Source: Saprospiraceae bacterium (GTDB taxonomy: Bacteria; Bacteroidota; Bacteroidia; Chitinophagales; Saprospiraceae). From it: a DNA stretch of 55,733 nt. The stretch spans positions 1 to 55,733 of the forward strand of contig JAIPBE010000020.1 of the NCBI GenBank assembly GCA_021738725.1. Direction: 5' to 3'. Below the pieces are notes generated by a model. The model had not been told where the DNA came from. It saw only the letters and a list, made by a program, of their open reading frames with translations, and made no database searches. Shown one piece after another: positions 15,592-25,185 of this stretch. Each line of letters opens with the position of its first letter. Position 1 is the stretch's first letter. A program made the position numbers and the translations under genes.

Positions 15592-16644
15592 ATGCAAGCG
15601 ACAGTGTATACCCAGAAGGGCAGGGGTGCCCAGATCAATCCAACCACTCCGTTCGATAAATATGACCGGGGTAGTCAGGTTCACGATCCCGAATCACAAA
15701 CCCAATACATTCCCATTCGCACCAAACGTCTTCTCAACGAGGTAGATAGTCCAGATATACCCCACAACTGGTCGGTCAACCCCTATCAGGGTTGCGAGCA
15801 TGGATGCGTGTATTGCTATGCCCGGAATACACATCCGTATTGGGGCTATAGTGCCGGCATGGACTTTGAACGAAAGATCATGGTCAAGCTGGATGCCCCG
15901 CGCGTATTGGAAGAGACCTTCCAAAAGGCTTCCTGGAAGGCTTCCCCAGTGATGTTGTCCGGAAATACTGACTGCTATCAGCCTGCTGAAAAGCATTATC
16001 GACTGACCCGGCAGATCCTGGAAGTTTGTTTGAAATACAGACATCCCGTGAGCATCATTACCAAAAATGCTCTGATCGAGCGAGACCTGGATCTACTCAA
16101 GGAATTGGCCAAATATGATCTGGTGCATGTCGCTTTTTCAGTAACCACTTTGCAATCGGAACTACACCGTGTACTCGAACCAAGAACGTCCACACCCGAG
16201 CGCAAGATCAAAGCCATTAAAGCCCTCAGTGATGCCGGCGTACCGGTCATCGTCCTGGCAGCACCGATGATTCCCTCACTCAATGATCATGAATTGTTTG
16301 ATATTGCCAGGGCTGTATCAGCGGCAGGCGCCCGGTCTTTACAACATATGGTCATCCGAATGAATGGGGCCATACCTGAACTATTTGAAGATTGGTTGGG
16401 ACGCCATTTTCCCGATCGGAAACAGAAGGTCCTTAATGGCATCAAATCCCTCCATGGGGGACGGGTGCAGGACAGTCGCTTTGGAAAACGCATGAGAGGC
16501 GAAGGGAGTCGAGCCGCGATTATTGCCAAACAAGCCGAGTTGGCCAGAAAAAAATTCAATCTGCACCAACCATTGCCTGTTCTCAACACCCAGTTACATG
16601 CTTTTTATAAAACGTCGCAGCTCGATCTGTTCATGACTGCTTGA
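15592..16644 (+). CDS. PA0069-family radical SAM protein
   Basis: The motif CEHGCVYCYA (about 62-71) carries the CxxxCxxC cysteines that hold the 4Fe-4S cluster for S-adenosylmethionine cleavage. The N-terminus KGRGAQINP and the block NPYQG before the cysteines mark the PA0069 group, related to spore photoproduct lyase-like enzymes (SplB). Typical features further on are VMLSGNTDCYQPAE, SIITKNALI and a C-terminal RGGR/RxQ-type basic stretch. Length about 350 is normal. The substrate is not established. ATG 15592 is chosen because it starts eight residues before the conserved KGRGA and follows a perfect promoter. A TTG six bases upstream overlaps the promoter box and is unlikely. Confidence 0.88.
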   Translation: MQATVYTQKGRGAQINPTTPFDKYDRGSQVHDPESQTQYIPIRTKRLLNEVDSPDIPHNWSVNPYQGCEHGCVYCYARNTHPYWGYSAGMDFERKIMVKLDAPRVLEETFQKASWKASPVMLSGNTDCYQPAEKHYRLTRQILEVCLKYRHPVSIITKNALIERDLDLLKELAKYDLVHVAFSVTTLQSELHRVLEPRTSTPERKIKAIKALSDAGVPVIVLAAPMIPSLNDHELFDIARAVSAAGARSLQHMVIRMNGAIPELFEDWLGRHFPDRKQKVLNGIKSLHGGRVQDSRFGKRMRGEGSRAAIIAKQAELARKKFNLHQPLPVLNTQLHAFYKTSQLDLFMTA

Positions 16645-16710
16645 ACTACTGTGAGAATAGCAAAGGGCAATTCGAACAGTGCTGAGATGTGAATCAATTG
16701 CCTGGTCGAG

Positions 16711-17469
16711 TCAGTTTGATGTGTCCTCAGGGATTTGGTTAAACAGATCAGGAGGTGGGCCAGAGGGCGGTTCATCTGGATGTAATTCAGGTCCAATGGG
16801 CTCCGTCAAAGTAATGTCGTTTACTGAAACGCGATTGATTCTCGTTGACACCGGAAAGGCATGCATATGATCTTCCGGAAAGGGGATGAGTAGTTGTTGG
16901 AGATCTTCTGCTGGAACACCTTCCTGCAGCCACAGTTTTTCGTGTTCCGGTAAGAGGATGGCCGGCATCCGATTGTGAATGGCAGCCATAAGCGGATTGG
17001 GCGGCATCGTGATCAATGTGAAGGAAGGGATGATCTCTCCGTTTTCATCTTTCCAGGTTTCCCAGAGACCGGCTATACTAAACAAAGCACCTCCATCTAT
17101 ACCGATGAGATAGGGTTGTTTCTGCCCGTTTTTGTTCTTTTTCCATTCATAAAAGCCATCAAATGGGACAAGACATCTTCTTTTCTGATATGCAATTCGA
17201 AAGGCCGGCTTTTCCTGCAGGGTCTCCATTCGGGCATTGATCATTCTGGATCCGATGCGCTCATCTTTCGCCCAGAAGGGAATCAACCCCCACTTGTAAA
17301 ACCGGAATTGGTCTGGATCCTCATTGGTAATGACCGGGTGCCATTGGGTCGGCGCAATATTGAACGAGGGAAGAGGATTATATCGCGCAATATCTTCTTC
17401 ATAGAATCCTGCCCCAAATCGCTCTTGCAATTCCTTTTCTTGCTTGGATAGTGATGCTCTGCCGCACAT
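16711..17469 (-). CDS. SOS response-associated peptidase / abasic-site protein (YedK, HMCES family)
   Basis: The protein must start MCGR so that Cys2 is exposed after Met removal; therefore ATG 17469 is used and not the ATG two codons upstream. Family blocks are FNIAPTQ, KWGLIPFWAKD, INARMETLQEKPAFR, CLVPFDGFYEWK, FSIAGLWE and HNRMPAILLP. The enzyme forms a covalent link with abasic sites in single-stranded DNA and shields them. The C-terminus carries a proline-rich tail. Its start lies 2 bases after the stop of the glycerophosphodiesterase gene, so the two are co-transcribed. Confidence 0.93.
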   Translation of the reverse strand: MCGRASLSKQEKELQERFGAGFYEEDIARYNPLPSFNIAPTQWHPVITNEDPDQFRFYKWGLIPFWAKDERIGSRMINARMETLQEKPAFRIAYQKRRCLVPFDGFYEWKKNKNGQKQPYLIGIDGGALFSIAGLWETWKDENGEIIPSFTLITMPPNPLMAAIHNRMPAILLPEHEKLWLQEGVPAEDLQQLLIPFPEDHMHAFPVSTRINRVSVNDITLTEPIGPELHPDEPPSGPPPDLFNQIPEDTSN

Positions 17470-17471
17470 AT

Positions 17472-18350
17472 TCAAGGATGAAATTGAAGCACTCTGTCCG
17501 GATAATCTGAGATGATCCCATCCACACCCAGTTCGAACATGTATCGAATATCTTTTTCTTCATTGACGGTCCACGGGATCACGGACAGACCAGTCTTCTT
17601 GATCAGGGCCACTTCTTCTGGATCCAACAATCTGAATTTAGGGCTATAGATCTGCGGCAGAAAGGTGAGTTTTTTTCTGTTACGGGTGAATGAGCCCCTC
17701 TCCACCAGAAAGGCCAGGGGTATTTCCGGTCTTGTTCGATGGAGGTATTCCAGCGTCTCTGGATCAAAACTTTGCAAATTGCACTGATGACCAAATCCGG
17801 ATGCGTCCAACACCGTCAAGACCCGAGCACAATATTCCTGGAATGGGGGGCAGAATCGGCCATCATATGCTGGCATTCGTTTGATTTCAATATTGAACGA
17901 GCATGCTCGATCGGGATGATCAAGTTGCCACTGCGACACGGCCTGGAAGACTTCTTCCAGGGTGGGTTTATGCACAAAGCATGGTTGTTGACTCGGGAAA
18001 CGCTTATGCCCCAACGCGCCACAATCATACGATTGTATTTCAGCAAGTGTCAACTCATAGATATTCACTTTGGATTTCCCTCGAAGCGATTGCCCATGGG
18101 GACCCAGACAAATATCCGGGTTCATCCAGGGTTCGTGAGAGACTATTACCTGGCCGTCACGCGAGATGACCACATCGAGTTCGAGGACATCAACACCCAG
18201 ATCGAGGGTATGGAGAAACCCAGGGATGGTATTTTCCGGTAGATGGCCTCTGCATCCACGATGGCCTTGTACCTGCATCTGCCCCCTGCCAACGACAGGC
18301 CCCATTACAAATGCGATCAGAGGTAATCCCAGTCTCATCAAATTTATCAT
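17472..18350 (-). CDS. Glycerophosphodiester phosphodiesterase, secreted
   Basis: GDPD-family TIM barrel: the start QGHRGCRGHLPENTIPGF (catalytic His-Arg and Glu-Asn) is followed by VDVLELDVVISRDGQVIVSHEP (His, metal Glu/Asp), NIEIK, and near the end SVIPWTVNEE, GVDGIISDYPD. It hydrolyses glycerophosphodiesters to glycerol-3-phosphate and an alcohol. ATG 18350 gives a signal peptide (MINLMRLGLPLIAFVMGPVV) and sits one base after the aminotransferase stop. A start further upstream would overlap that gene. The product is likely periplasmic. Confidence 0.9.
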   Translation of the reverse strand: MINLMRLGLPLIAFVMGPVVGRGQMQVQGHRGCRGHLPENTIPGFLHTLDLGVDVLELDVVISRDGQVIVSHEPWMNPDICLGPHGQSLRGKSKVNIYELTLAEIQSYDCGALGHKRFPSQQPCFVHKPTLEEVFQAVSQWQLDHPDRACSFNIEIKRMPAYDGRFCPPFQEYCARVLTVLDASGFGHQCNLQSFDPETLEYLHRTRPEIPLAFLVERGSFTRNRKKLTFLPQIYSPKFRLLDPEEVALIKKTGLSVIPWTVNEEKDIRYMFELGVDGIISDYPDRVLQFHP

Positions 18351-18351
18351 T

Positions 18352-19638
18352 CTAGGCCGAGGCAATTTGTCGAATTGCCTTGACCAACAGATCAAGATCT
18401 CTCAAGGACGTATAGACATGAGGTGTGATCCGGACACCCTTGATTTCTTCCCAAACGATGGCCACTGTATGGATCTTGTAATCACGCCATAGGGCCTGAC
18501 TGACCTCAGAGGGCTCCTTCCCATCCACCTGCAGGAGTGCAATGGCACCTGACCAATCCGGAGACACCGGGGTACCAATACTGACCCCAGGGATATCAAT
18601 TGCCCGGGTCGACCAATAGTTCTTCAAGTACCAAAGTCTTTCCTGTTTTCGCTTGTTTCCGATCAACTCCTGAAAATCAATGGCTTCGCCGATGGCATGT
18701 TCGATCGGAAACGAACGTGTACCCAGTGCTTCGAACTTTCGGATATCCGGAGTTGCAGGATCCGGATTGGCAAATAAGGGCCAGGTCTCTTCAATACGTG
18801 ACTTTTTAACCCACAGAAGTCCGCTCCCAAAAGGTGCGGAAAGCCATTTATGTAAACTGGTGCCGAAATAATCCCCGCCCAGATCGGGAATATTGTACTC
18901 CAGATGTGCAAAAGAATGCGCACCATCGATCACTACCCGGATATCTCGTTTCGCAGCCTCGATGGATATTGCTTTGGCAGGTAACACCTGTCCATTCCAG
19001 TTGATGACATGGGTGATGTGAACAACCTTTGTCTTCCGAGTGAACAAATCAGTGTATCCCTTGACCAACCTGGCTGTATCCTCCGTCGGAAGTTGATGGT
19101 CGGCCCATTTCAGGACGATGCCTTCCCGTTTCTCCCGTTGTTTCCAGGCATTGATCATATTGGGATAGTCCTGTTTGCACAAGACGACCTCATCTCCTTT
19201 TTCCAACGGTATACCATAGATGGCCGTTTCGAGAGCCTCGGAGGCATTGCGGTTGATGGCGATCTCCTCCGGGTCGCAACCGGCCAGGTTGGCCAGTCTT
19301 CTTCTCAGGGGTTCTCTTCCCTGGTCTAATACCTGCCACATATAGTAAGAAGGACCTTCATTGGCCATCTGGTAGAAACGGATCATGGCGTTTTGCACCG
19401 ATTCCGGTTGAGGGCTGACACCGCCGTTATTCAAATTGATCAATTGAGGCGAAACTGTATAGGCTTGCCGGATCAACCCCCAAAATTCCTCATCATTCGG
19501 GCCAGGGTTGGATCTTATGGCTTGGTGGATCTCAGCGATCAGAGACTCTTTCCTTGCAGAGTCAAAGAGAGTGCTGGTACTGAGAACTCCCAGCGAACCG
19601 ATGGATTGTTGAAGGAATTGACGTCGGGCATTTTCCAT
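18352..19638 (-). CDS. Class V aminotransferase-like PLP enzyme with a Tat-type signal
   Basis: The PLP fold is shown by LINLNNGGVSPQP (about 68), NASEALETAIYGI, VVIDGAHSFAHL and SLHKWLSAPFGSGLLWVKK, where the Lys would bind pyridoxal phosphate. It resembles the isopenicillin N epimerase-like branch. The N-terminus ARRQFLQQSIGSLGVLS looks like a twin-arginine signal, which would export the folded, cofactor-loaded enzyme. It is the first gene of an operon with the phosphodiesterase and the YedK-type gene. The substrate is unknown. Confidence 0.85.
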   Translation of the reverse strand: MENARRQFLQQSIGSLGVLSTSTLFDSARKESLIAEIHQAIRSNPGPNDEEFWGLIRQAYTVSPQLINLNNGGVSPQPESVQNAMIRFYQMANEGPSYYMWQVLDQGREPLRRRLANLAGCDPEEIAINRNASEALETAIYGIPLEKGDEVVLCKQDYPNMINAWKQREKREGIVLKWADHQLPTEDTARLVKGYTDLFTRKTKVVHITHVINWNGQVLPAKAISIEAAKRDIRVVIDGAHSFAHLEYNIPDLGGDYFGTSLHKWLSAPFGSGLLWVKKSRIEETWPLFANPDPATPDIRKFEALGTRSFPIEHAIGEAIDFQELIGNKRKQERLWYLKNYWSTRAIDIPGVSIGTPVSPDWSGAIALLQVDGKEPSEVSQALWRDYKIHTVAIVWEEIKGVRITPHVYTSLRDLDLLVKAIRQIASA

Positions 19639-19762
19639 ATTTGGTTCTTTTTGGCTTATCCCAAATATACTGAATCTGAATGGTGACGAGCGTACTCATC
19701 CGCTCTTCATTCATCATGAATTGAGGAATAATTCCTAATTTATCGGCACGAACGAATACCTT

Positions 19763-21676
19763 ATGCGTGATCTTTTTTTATTCCTCAGTCTCCTTATTCC
19801 ATCATTGTTATTCGCTCAACCACCCTTTCAAAAGGTATACGACAACGGGCAAGCTTCTTCACAGGCTCTTGCGGCAACGTCTACGCCAGATGGCGGATCT
19901 GCTTTTGTGGGGATCATTGAGATCGTCGGCGCTGCATCTGAGGTGATGGTGACCAAGTTGAGTTGTTCCGGAGATGTAGAATGGGTGAAGACGTTGGGCC
20001 AATCCTCTACAGTAGACAATGTGTTCCCTGAGATCAGAAGTGATGCTTCCGGCCGGATTTGGTTTGCCTCCAATGTGGGCGTTTATCAGAATTACGATGG
20101 CATTCTGGGCGTTTTGTCCCCGGATGGGGATCTGCTGAAGGCTGTCCGGATCGGAAAACCAGGTCGAAATGACCAATTGTTCGGGTTGGCCCTGGATACC
20201 TTGGGTCATATATACGTCACAGGTGCCACTAACTCCTGGGGATCAGATAAATCCGGCAATACTGCCTACACAGATGTCTTTGTTGCCTGCCTGGATACCA
20301 ACCTGAATATGCTCTGGGCCAGAACCCTGGGGAATCCGCAAAACATCGATACCGGCTTCAGTCTGGAATTGGATCAGCAGAATCGCCCCCTGATCACCGG
20401 ACGGTATATTGTCAATGGAACCTTCTTTGGTTTCTGTTTGCGCATGACGCCAGCTGGGGATGTCGATCTATTCAAGGGATTTGGCGAGTCCGTGGTGCCT
20501 CATCGAACCTATGGATATGGCATCAATTCGACTTCAGATGGCCATATTCTCCTCACAGGAAGTACCACCCTGAACAAAGAAAATCATCAAAGCCTCGCTG
20601 ACGTCTACCTCATCAAAATGGATGAAGATGGTGAGCCACTTTTTTCCAACATCTATATTCCAACGGTGGGATCCGACAATTCCGAAAGTGGATCTTCTGT
20701 CGTTGAATCGGAAGATGGACGATACGCCATCGGAGTACCCACCATGTCTTTCTCTGCCTTCTCGCAAGGTTTTGTGCCGAATAAGAATGCAGTATTTGTG
20801 ACCGAATCCAATGGCGCTTTATCTGAGGCCAAACTGTACAATACGGGCGGCTCGCACTACACCAAGCTCCAGGAACGCCCCGGTGGCTTTTTGTTGTCCA
20901 ACTTCTCCACAAACTATGGAGGTCCTTCTTTTTTCAAACCCCTGATCATTGCTACAGATGATAAGTTGGTTAGTGGTTGCAATGAAATCAATGTCACCTC
21001 TCAGGTGCAACTGGTCAACGAAGGATGGGAGTTCTCGGATATCACTTACAATACGGACACCAGCTATGCCATTCAACCCTATACAGTGGCCTCGGATTAT
21101 GCCTATCAGTTGGTGCAGGTACTCTGTGAAACTCCGGAGGATGTCTCGGGAATGTGGGATGTACCGGATACACTGTGCTTGGGGGAACTACTCGTAGCTA
21201 CAGGGAGTGGAAATTCGGAGGTAACGAGCCAGATTTGGGATTTGGGAGATGGAACAATCATAAAAGATGTAGAGGCATTGACCTACCAATATCAACAGAT
21301 GGGTACTTATCAAGTGTCCATGCGATTAAATTGGGCTTGTTCGAGTTTGGATTTCACACAACCAGTGGTTATCGAAGATTGTAATTGTGAGATCGTTTTT
21401 CCGAATGTGTTTACGCCGAATGGTGATCAGACGAACGATTTGTTTGGTCCTTATGTCGCTTGCAATTTGCAGGTACTTGACTACTCCTTGAATGTGTATA
21501 ATCGATATGGAAAATTAGTATTTGAATCACCGTGGTTCGGATCTGGATGGGATGGAACGTTCAAGAGTGAGGACCAGGCAATGGATGTCTATGCCTGGGT
21601 CTGTACCATGCGTTATCTGCTGGATGGCCAGGAGGTATCCTGGACCAGGAGAGGCGATATTTCCCTGATCCGTTGA
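19763..21676 (+). CDS. Secreted protein with PKD domain and T9SS type B (gliding-type) C-terminus
   Basis: A signal peptide (LFLFLSLLIPSLLFAQ) is followed by about 400 residues of beta-propeller-like repeats (PDGGSAFVG, DASGRIWFASNVG, LGHIYVTGATN, DGHILLTGSTT). A PKD-like domain (IWDLGDGTIIKD, about 495) precedes the classic gliding-motility-associated C-terminal domain (FPNVFTPNGDQTNDLFGP, YNRYGKLVFE, WDGTFKS; about 550-637). The type B domain directs export by type IX secretion. The propeller-like part may bind carbohydrate or protein; this is inferred only from repeat type. Confidence 0.88.
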   Translation: MRDLFLFLSLLIPSLLFAQPPFQKVYDNGQASSQALAATSTPDGGSAFVGIIEIVGAASEVMVTKLSCSGDVEWVKTLGQSSTVDNVFPEIRSDASGRIWFASNVGVYQNYDGILGVLSPDGDLLKAVRIGKPGRNDQLFGLALDTLGHIYVTGATNSWGSDKSGNTAYTDVFVACLDTNLNMLWARTLGNPQNIDTGFSLELDQQNRPLITGRYIVNGTFFGFCLRMTPAGDVDLFKGFGESVVPHRTYGYGINSTSDGHILLTGSTTLNKENHQSLADVYLIKMDEDGEPLFSNIYIPTVGSDNSESGSSVVESEDGRYAIGVPTMSFSAFSQGFVPNKNAVFVTESNGALSEAKLYNTGGSHYTKLQERPGGFLLSNFSTNYGGPSFFKPLIIATDDKLVSGCNEINVTSQVQLVNEGWEFSDITYNTDTSYAIQPYTVASDYAYQLVQVLCETPEDVSGMWDVPDTLCLGELLVATGSGNSEVTSQIWDLGDGTIIKDVEALTYQYQQMGTYQVSMRLNWACSSLDFTQPVVIEDCNCEIVFPNVFTPNGDQTNDLFGPYVACNLQVLDYSLNVYNRYGKLVFESPWFGSGWDGTFKSEDQAMDVYAWVCTMRYLLDGQEVSWTRRGDISLIR

Positions 21677-21692
21677 TGAATCCTAGTGATCT

Positions 21693-23186
21693 TTATTTTC
21701 TGAAGATCAGGAGTGACTCCGAATGCTGCACACTCTGATTTTGCGCGGAGATAAAGTAGATTCCATTGGCTAACTGGCTGATATCCCAGCTGTTTTCTGA
21801 GGATGGGAGTGCCATGACTTCCTGTCCGGACAAGTCGAACAACACTGCCGAGATATTGGTTTCCGGGTCTCGATACAATTGATCCACTGCCGGGTTGGGG
21901 TAAAATAGAGCGCGTTGGGGGAGTTGCCAATCTTGAAATGACGTATTGATCCCACCTTCAATTGCACCAATACTTGGCGGATCCAGATAGGGCTGGTAAT
22001 CATGGTCGGTCCATGTCGGGTCAGGAATCGTCCAACCCGCCTGAATGGCCGGAGACATGGAGGTGAGATAGAAATTCTGCATGGCAAGATCGACCACCTC
22101 AGGGTCAATCTGTACTAGACCTTCTATTTCAGGGGAGGGTAAATATGGACCGGTCCAATTTGGCTGATCCAGATGATACCACAGGTTGCGGGCGACCAGG
22201 AATGAAGCAGCATTGGTGTTAGGGCCAATATTGGTGGCGATGGCTAGCCCATTATCTACGATCACTAGATTGTTGACGAACTCTCCATCAGCGACAGCCT
22301 TGTAGAAAGAGGTATCTGACGATTCCTGAAGGATCCGCATCACCCATTTATCCGGTCGGTAAATGGTATTGTTCCATACACGAACATGTTGGCTGCCCAC
22401 ATAAGCAATAGGCGCCTCGCTCCCAATGAAGATATTGGCTACCACGTTGAGGTCTGCTGCTTCGTAGTCGGCGCCGAGGGGTCTGAAATAAGGGGCTCCG
22501 GTACTTCCTCCCAGGTTCAAACTTCGTTGTCCACCATCCAGAAACGTATTCTGGATCATGGTGATATAACGAGTTCCCCCTTTCGCCTGAATGGAATTGC
22601 TACCGAGGTTCTGAAAAAGATTGGAATGGATACGCCCTTTATGGCACCCCACCATATCGATGCCACTCCCTCCTGCTGCACCATTTCGAAAAGTGCAGCT
22701 TTGGATGTTGAAGGAATCCAGACCCGACAGTTTCAACAGATCATTATTTCCAGACGCATTCATATCCTCAAAAACACAATGCCGAATCAGGATATCATGC
22801 GCCGGGGTAGCGTAGGATCCACCATCGTCAATATTGACACCATTCCCTGTTTGCTCCCGAAAGGTTAATTCTTCAATGATCAAATATGCTGGATCTGTAA
22901 ACTGGATCGCGTTGGTACCGCCCAGAATTGTAGTGCCGGCCCCGGGTTTGCCACGGATGACGATCCAGGATTGAGGAAGGCCCTGCAGATTTTCGATATA
23001 CATCCCTCCACTGTGGACACCTGGACTGAGGAGCAGGGTATCTCCTGGTTGAGCAGCTTGTGCCGCTTGTTCCAGTGTAGCATAAGGTTTACCAACTCCG
23101 ATCTCCAGTGTTTGTTGGGCTTGCAAAGAGGTGCCTGGTGCAGACAGACCTATTAAGCAGTAGAGGATCAGCTTATGTTTTAGCAT
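21693..23186 (-). CDS. Secreted right-handed beta-helix protein with T9SS sorting domain
   Basis: The signal peptide (ILYCLIGLSAPGTSLQA) leads to an array of parallel beta-helix coils (GKPYATLEQAAQAAQPGD, LIIEELTFRE, ILIRHCVFEDMNASGN, RIHSNLFQNLGSNSIQAKGG). This is the pattern of pectate lyase-like and chondroitinase-B/alginate-lyase-like proteins. The last about 75 residues (ALFYPNPAVDQLYRD onward) are a type A T9SS sorting domain. No catalytic residues can be assigned with confidence, so the activity is open: polysaccharide lyase or binding protein. It converges with the preceding plus-strand gene, only 16 bases apart. Confidence 0.85.
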   Translation of the reverse strand: MLKHKLILYCLIGLSAPGTSLQAQQTLEIGVGKPYATLEQAAQAAQPGDTLLLSPGVHSGGMYIENLQGLPQSWIVIRGKPGAGTTILGGTNAIQFTDPAYLIIEELTFREQTGNGVNIDDGGSYATPAHDILIRHCVFEDMNASGNNDLLKLSGLDSFNIQSCTFRNGAAGGSGIDMVGCHKGRIHSNLFQNLGSNSIQAKGGTRYITMIQNTFLDGGQRSLNLGGSTGAPYFRPLGADYEAADLNVVANIFIGSEAPIAYVGSQHVRVWNNTIYRPDKWVMRILQESSDTSFYKAVADGEFVNNLVIVDNGLAIATNIGPNTNAASFLVARNLWYHLDQPNWTGPYLPSPEIEGLVQIDPEVVDLAMQNFYLTSMSPAIQAGWTIPDPTWTDHDYQPYLDPPSIGAIEGGINTSFQDWQLPQRALFYPNPAVDQLYRDPETNISAVLFDLSGQEVMALPSSENSWDISQLANGIYFISAQNQSVQHSESLLIFRK

Positions 23187-23263
23187 TTTCGGGAGGTTCT
23201 ATTGAACGTCGAAATTAGCGGCTTTTCCTTACATGCAATGCGGCAGCAGGGTTTGATTTGATG

Positions 23264-23271
23264 TATATTTG
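23264..23271 (+). promoter_or_regulatory. TAnnTTTG promoter box of lepA
   Basis: TATATTTG matches the -7 consensus and lies 6 bases before the ATG at 23278. No good TTTG is seen 19-21 bases upstream. Confidence 0.45.
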
Positions 23272-23277
23272 CAGCCC

Positions 23278-25071
23278 ATGAAGAGAATTCGAAATTTTTG
23301 CGTCATCGCCCACATTGATCACGGCAAGAGCACCTTGTCTGATCGACTACTCCAAACCACTCATACGGTTTCGGATCGCAATCTGGTTGCCCAGACGCTG
23401 GACAATATGGATCTCGAACGAGAAAGAGGGATCACGATCAAGAGTCATGCGATCCAAATGGATTACCTGCATTCAGATGGGGAGCAGTACACACTCAACC
23501 TGATCGATACGCCGGGTCACGTAGACTTTTCTTATGAGGTCTCACGATCCATCGCTGCTTGTGAAGGAGCCCTTCTGCTAGTCGATGCGACCCAGGGCAT
23601 TCAAGCGCAGACCATCTCTAATCTTTATCTGGCTCTGGAGCATGATCTGGAGATCATCCCGGTGATCAACAAGATCGATATGGACAACGCCATGATCGAA
23701 GATGTTGTCGACCAGATTGTCGATCTCATCGGTTGTGATATGGATGATATCATCATGGCCAGTGGAAAGACTGGAAAAGGCGTTGACGAGATCCTGACAG
23801 CCATTGTCAACCGTATTCCTGCACCAAGTGGTGATGAAGAAGCACCTTTGCAGGCATTGATCTTTGATTCTATATTCAACTCATTTCGAGGTGTGGTCGC
23901 CAACGTCCGGATCATGAATGGCACCCTGAAAAAAGGGGAAAAGATCCGATTCGTGAATACCGGGAATGAATACAGTGCGGATGAGATCGGTATCCTCAAG
24001 ATGGATTATTCGCCGGGTACCGAGCTCAGGGCGGGTAACGTCGGGTATGTGATGACTGGCGTAAAGACATCGCGAGAGATCAAAGTCGGGGATACCATCA
24101 CCCATGTGGCACGACCATGTGACAAGGCACTGACCGGTTTCCAATTGGTCAAGCCAATGGTTTTCGCCGGTGTCTTCCCGATCGACAATGATGATTTTGA
24201 AAACCTGAGAGAAGCGTTGGAGAAACTCCAGCTAAATGATGCATCACTGGTTTTTGAACCTGAAACATCTACAGCTCTCGGATTTGGTTTCCGATGCGGG
24301 TTTTTAGGGATGCTACACCTCGAGATCGTCCAGGAGCGACTGTCCAGGGAATTCAATCAGGAAGTGATCACTACCGTACCAAACGTGTCATACTACGCGA
24401 CTACGATGAAGGGTGTGCGCACTCTGGTGAATACACCCAGTGAGCTGCCAGATCCGACCACGATGAAATTTGTGGAGGAACCCTATATCCACGCACAGAT
24501 CATTTCGAAGCCGGAGTTCATCGGAGCGATCATGACGCTGTGCCTGGAAAAACGAGGTATTCTCAAGAAACAGTCCTACCTCACCCAGGAACGTGTTGAA
24601 CTCGCATTTGAATTGCCTCTGGCAGAGATCGTCTTTGACTTTTATGATCGATTGAAGTCTATTTCCAAAGGTTATGCCTCCTTTGATTATCATCCTATTG
24701 ATTATCGACAGGCGGATCTGGTCAAACTGGATATCAAATTGAACCTCGAGGATGTAGATGCCCTCTCTGCTTTGGTGCATCGCAGCAAGGCTGAATATAT
24801 CGGCCGGAAGATCTGTAAGAAGTTAAAAGAATTGCTTCCCCGCCAGCAGTTTGTCATTGCCATCCAGGCAGCCATCGGAGCTAAAATTATAGCCCGTGAG
24901 ACGATCTCAGCCATGCGGAAAGATGTAACAGCCAAATGTTACGGTGGTGATATTACCCGAAAGCGAAAGCTCCTGGAAAAGCAGAAGGAGGGAAAGAAGA
25001 AGATGCGTCAGATCGGTACGGTCGAAGTTCCGCAAAAGACATTCCTGCAGGTATTGAAGCTGGATGATTAG
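23278..25071 (+). CDS. lepA: Elongation factor 4 (LepA), translational GTPase
   Basis: The GTPase G-motifs are clear: AHIDHGKST (G1, about 11-19), RGITIKSH (G2), DTPGH (G3, about 76-80) and NKID (G4). EF-G-like domains II, III and V follow, then the LepA-specific C-terminal domain ([33 protein letters not shown]). The 597-residue length is standard. The protein binds ribosomes at the membrane or cytoplasm and promotes back-translocation or initiation under stress. ATG 23278 is chosen because [16 protein letters not shown] is the family start and it follows the promoter box. Confidence 0.97.
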   Translation: MKRIRNFCVIAHIDHGKSTLSDRLLQTTHTVSDRNLVAQTLDNMDLERERGITIKSHAIQMDYLHSDGEQYTLNLIDTPGHVDFSYEVSRSIAACEGALLLVDATQGIQAQTISNLYLALEHDLEIIPVINKIDMDNAMIEDVVDQIVDLIGCDMDDIIMASGKTGKGVDEILTAIVNRIPAPSGDEEAPLQALIFDSIFNSFRGVVANVRIMNGTLKKGEKIRFVNTGNEYSADEIGILKMDYSPGTELRAGNVGYVMTGVKTSREIKVGDTITHVARPCDKALTGFQLVKPMVFAGVFPIDNDDFENLREALEKLQLNDASLVFEPETSTALGFGFRCGFLGMLHLEIVQERLSREFNQEVITTVPNVSYYATTMKGVRTLVNTPSELPDPTTMKFVEEPYIHAQIISKPEFIGAIMTLCLEKRGILKKQSYLTQERVELAFELPLAEIVFDFYDRLKSISKGYASFDYHPIDYRQADLVKLDIKLNLEDVDALSALVHRSKAEYIGRKICKKLKELLPRQQFVIAIQAAIGAKIIARETISAMRKDVTAKCYGGDITRKRKLLEKQKEGKKKMRQIGTVEVPQKTFLQVLKLDD

Positions 25072-25130
25072 ATCATCTGATCTTTCCGCTAGTGGATGCA
25101 CTTGACTGTTCATCTCAAGAAACACTTAAT

Positions 25131-25160
25131 AAAAGGCCCGGTCATCGACCGGGCCTTTTT
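25131..25160. terminator. Strong terminator after lepA
   Basis: AAAAGGCCCGGTC and GACCGGGCCTTTT form a 13-bp perfect stem around a 3-base loop, ending in T5. The symmetric A/T runs would let it end transcription from both lepA and the convergent SprB-repeat gene. Confidence 0.9.
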
Positions 25161-25185
25161 GATGTATAGAGTGAAAAAAAGCGTC

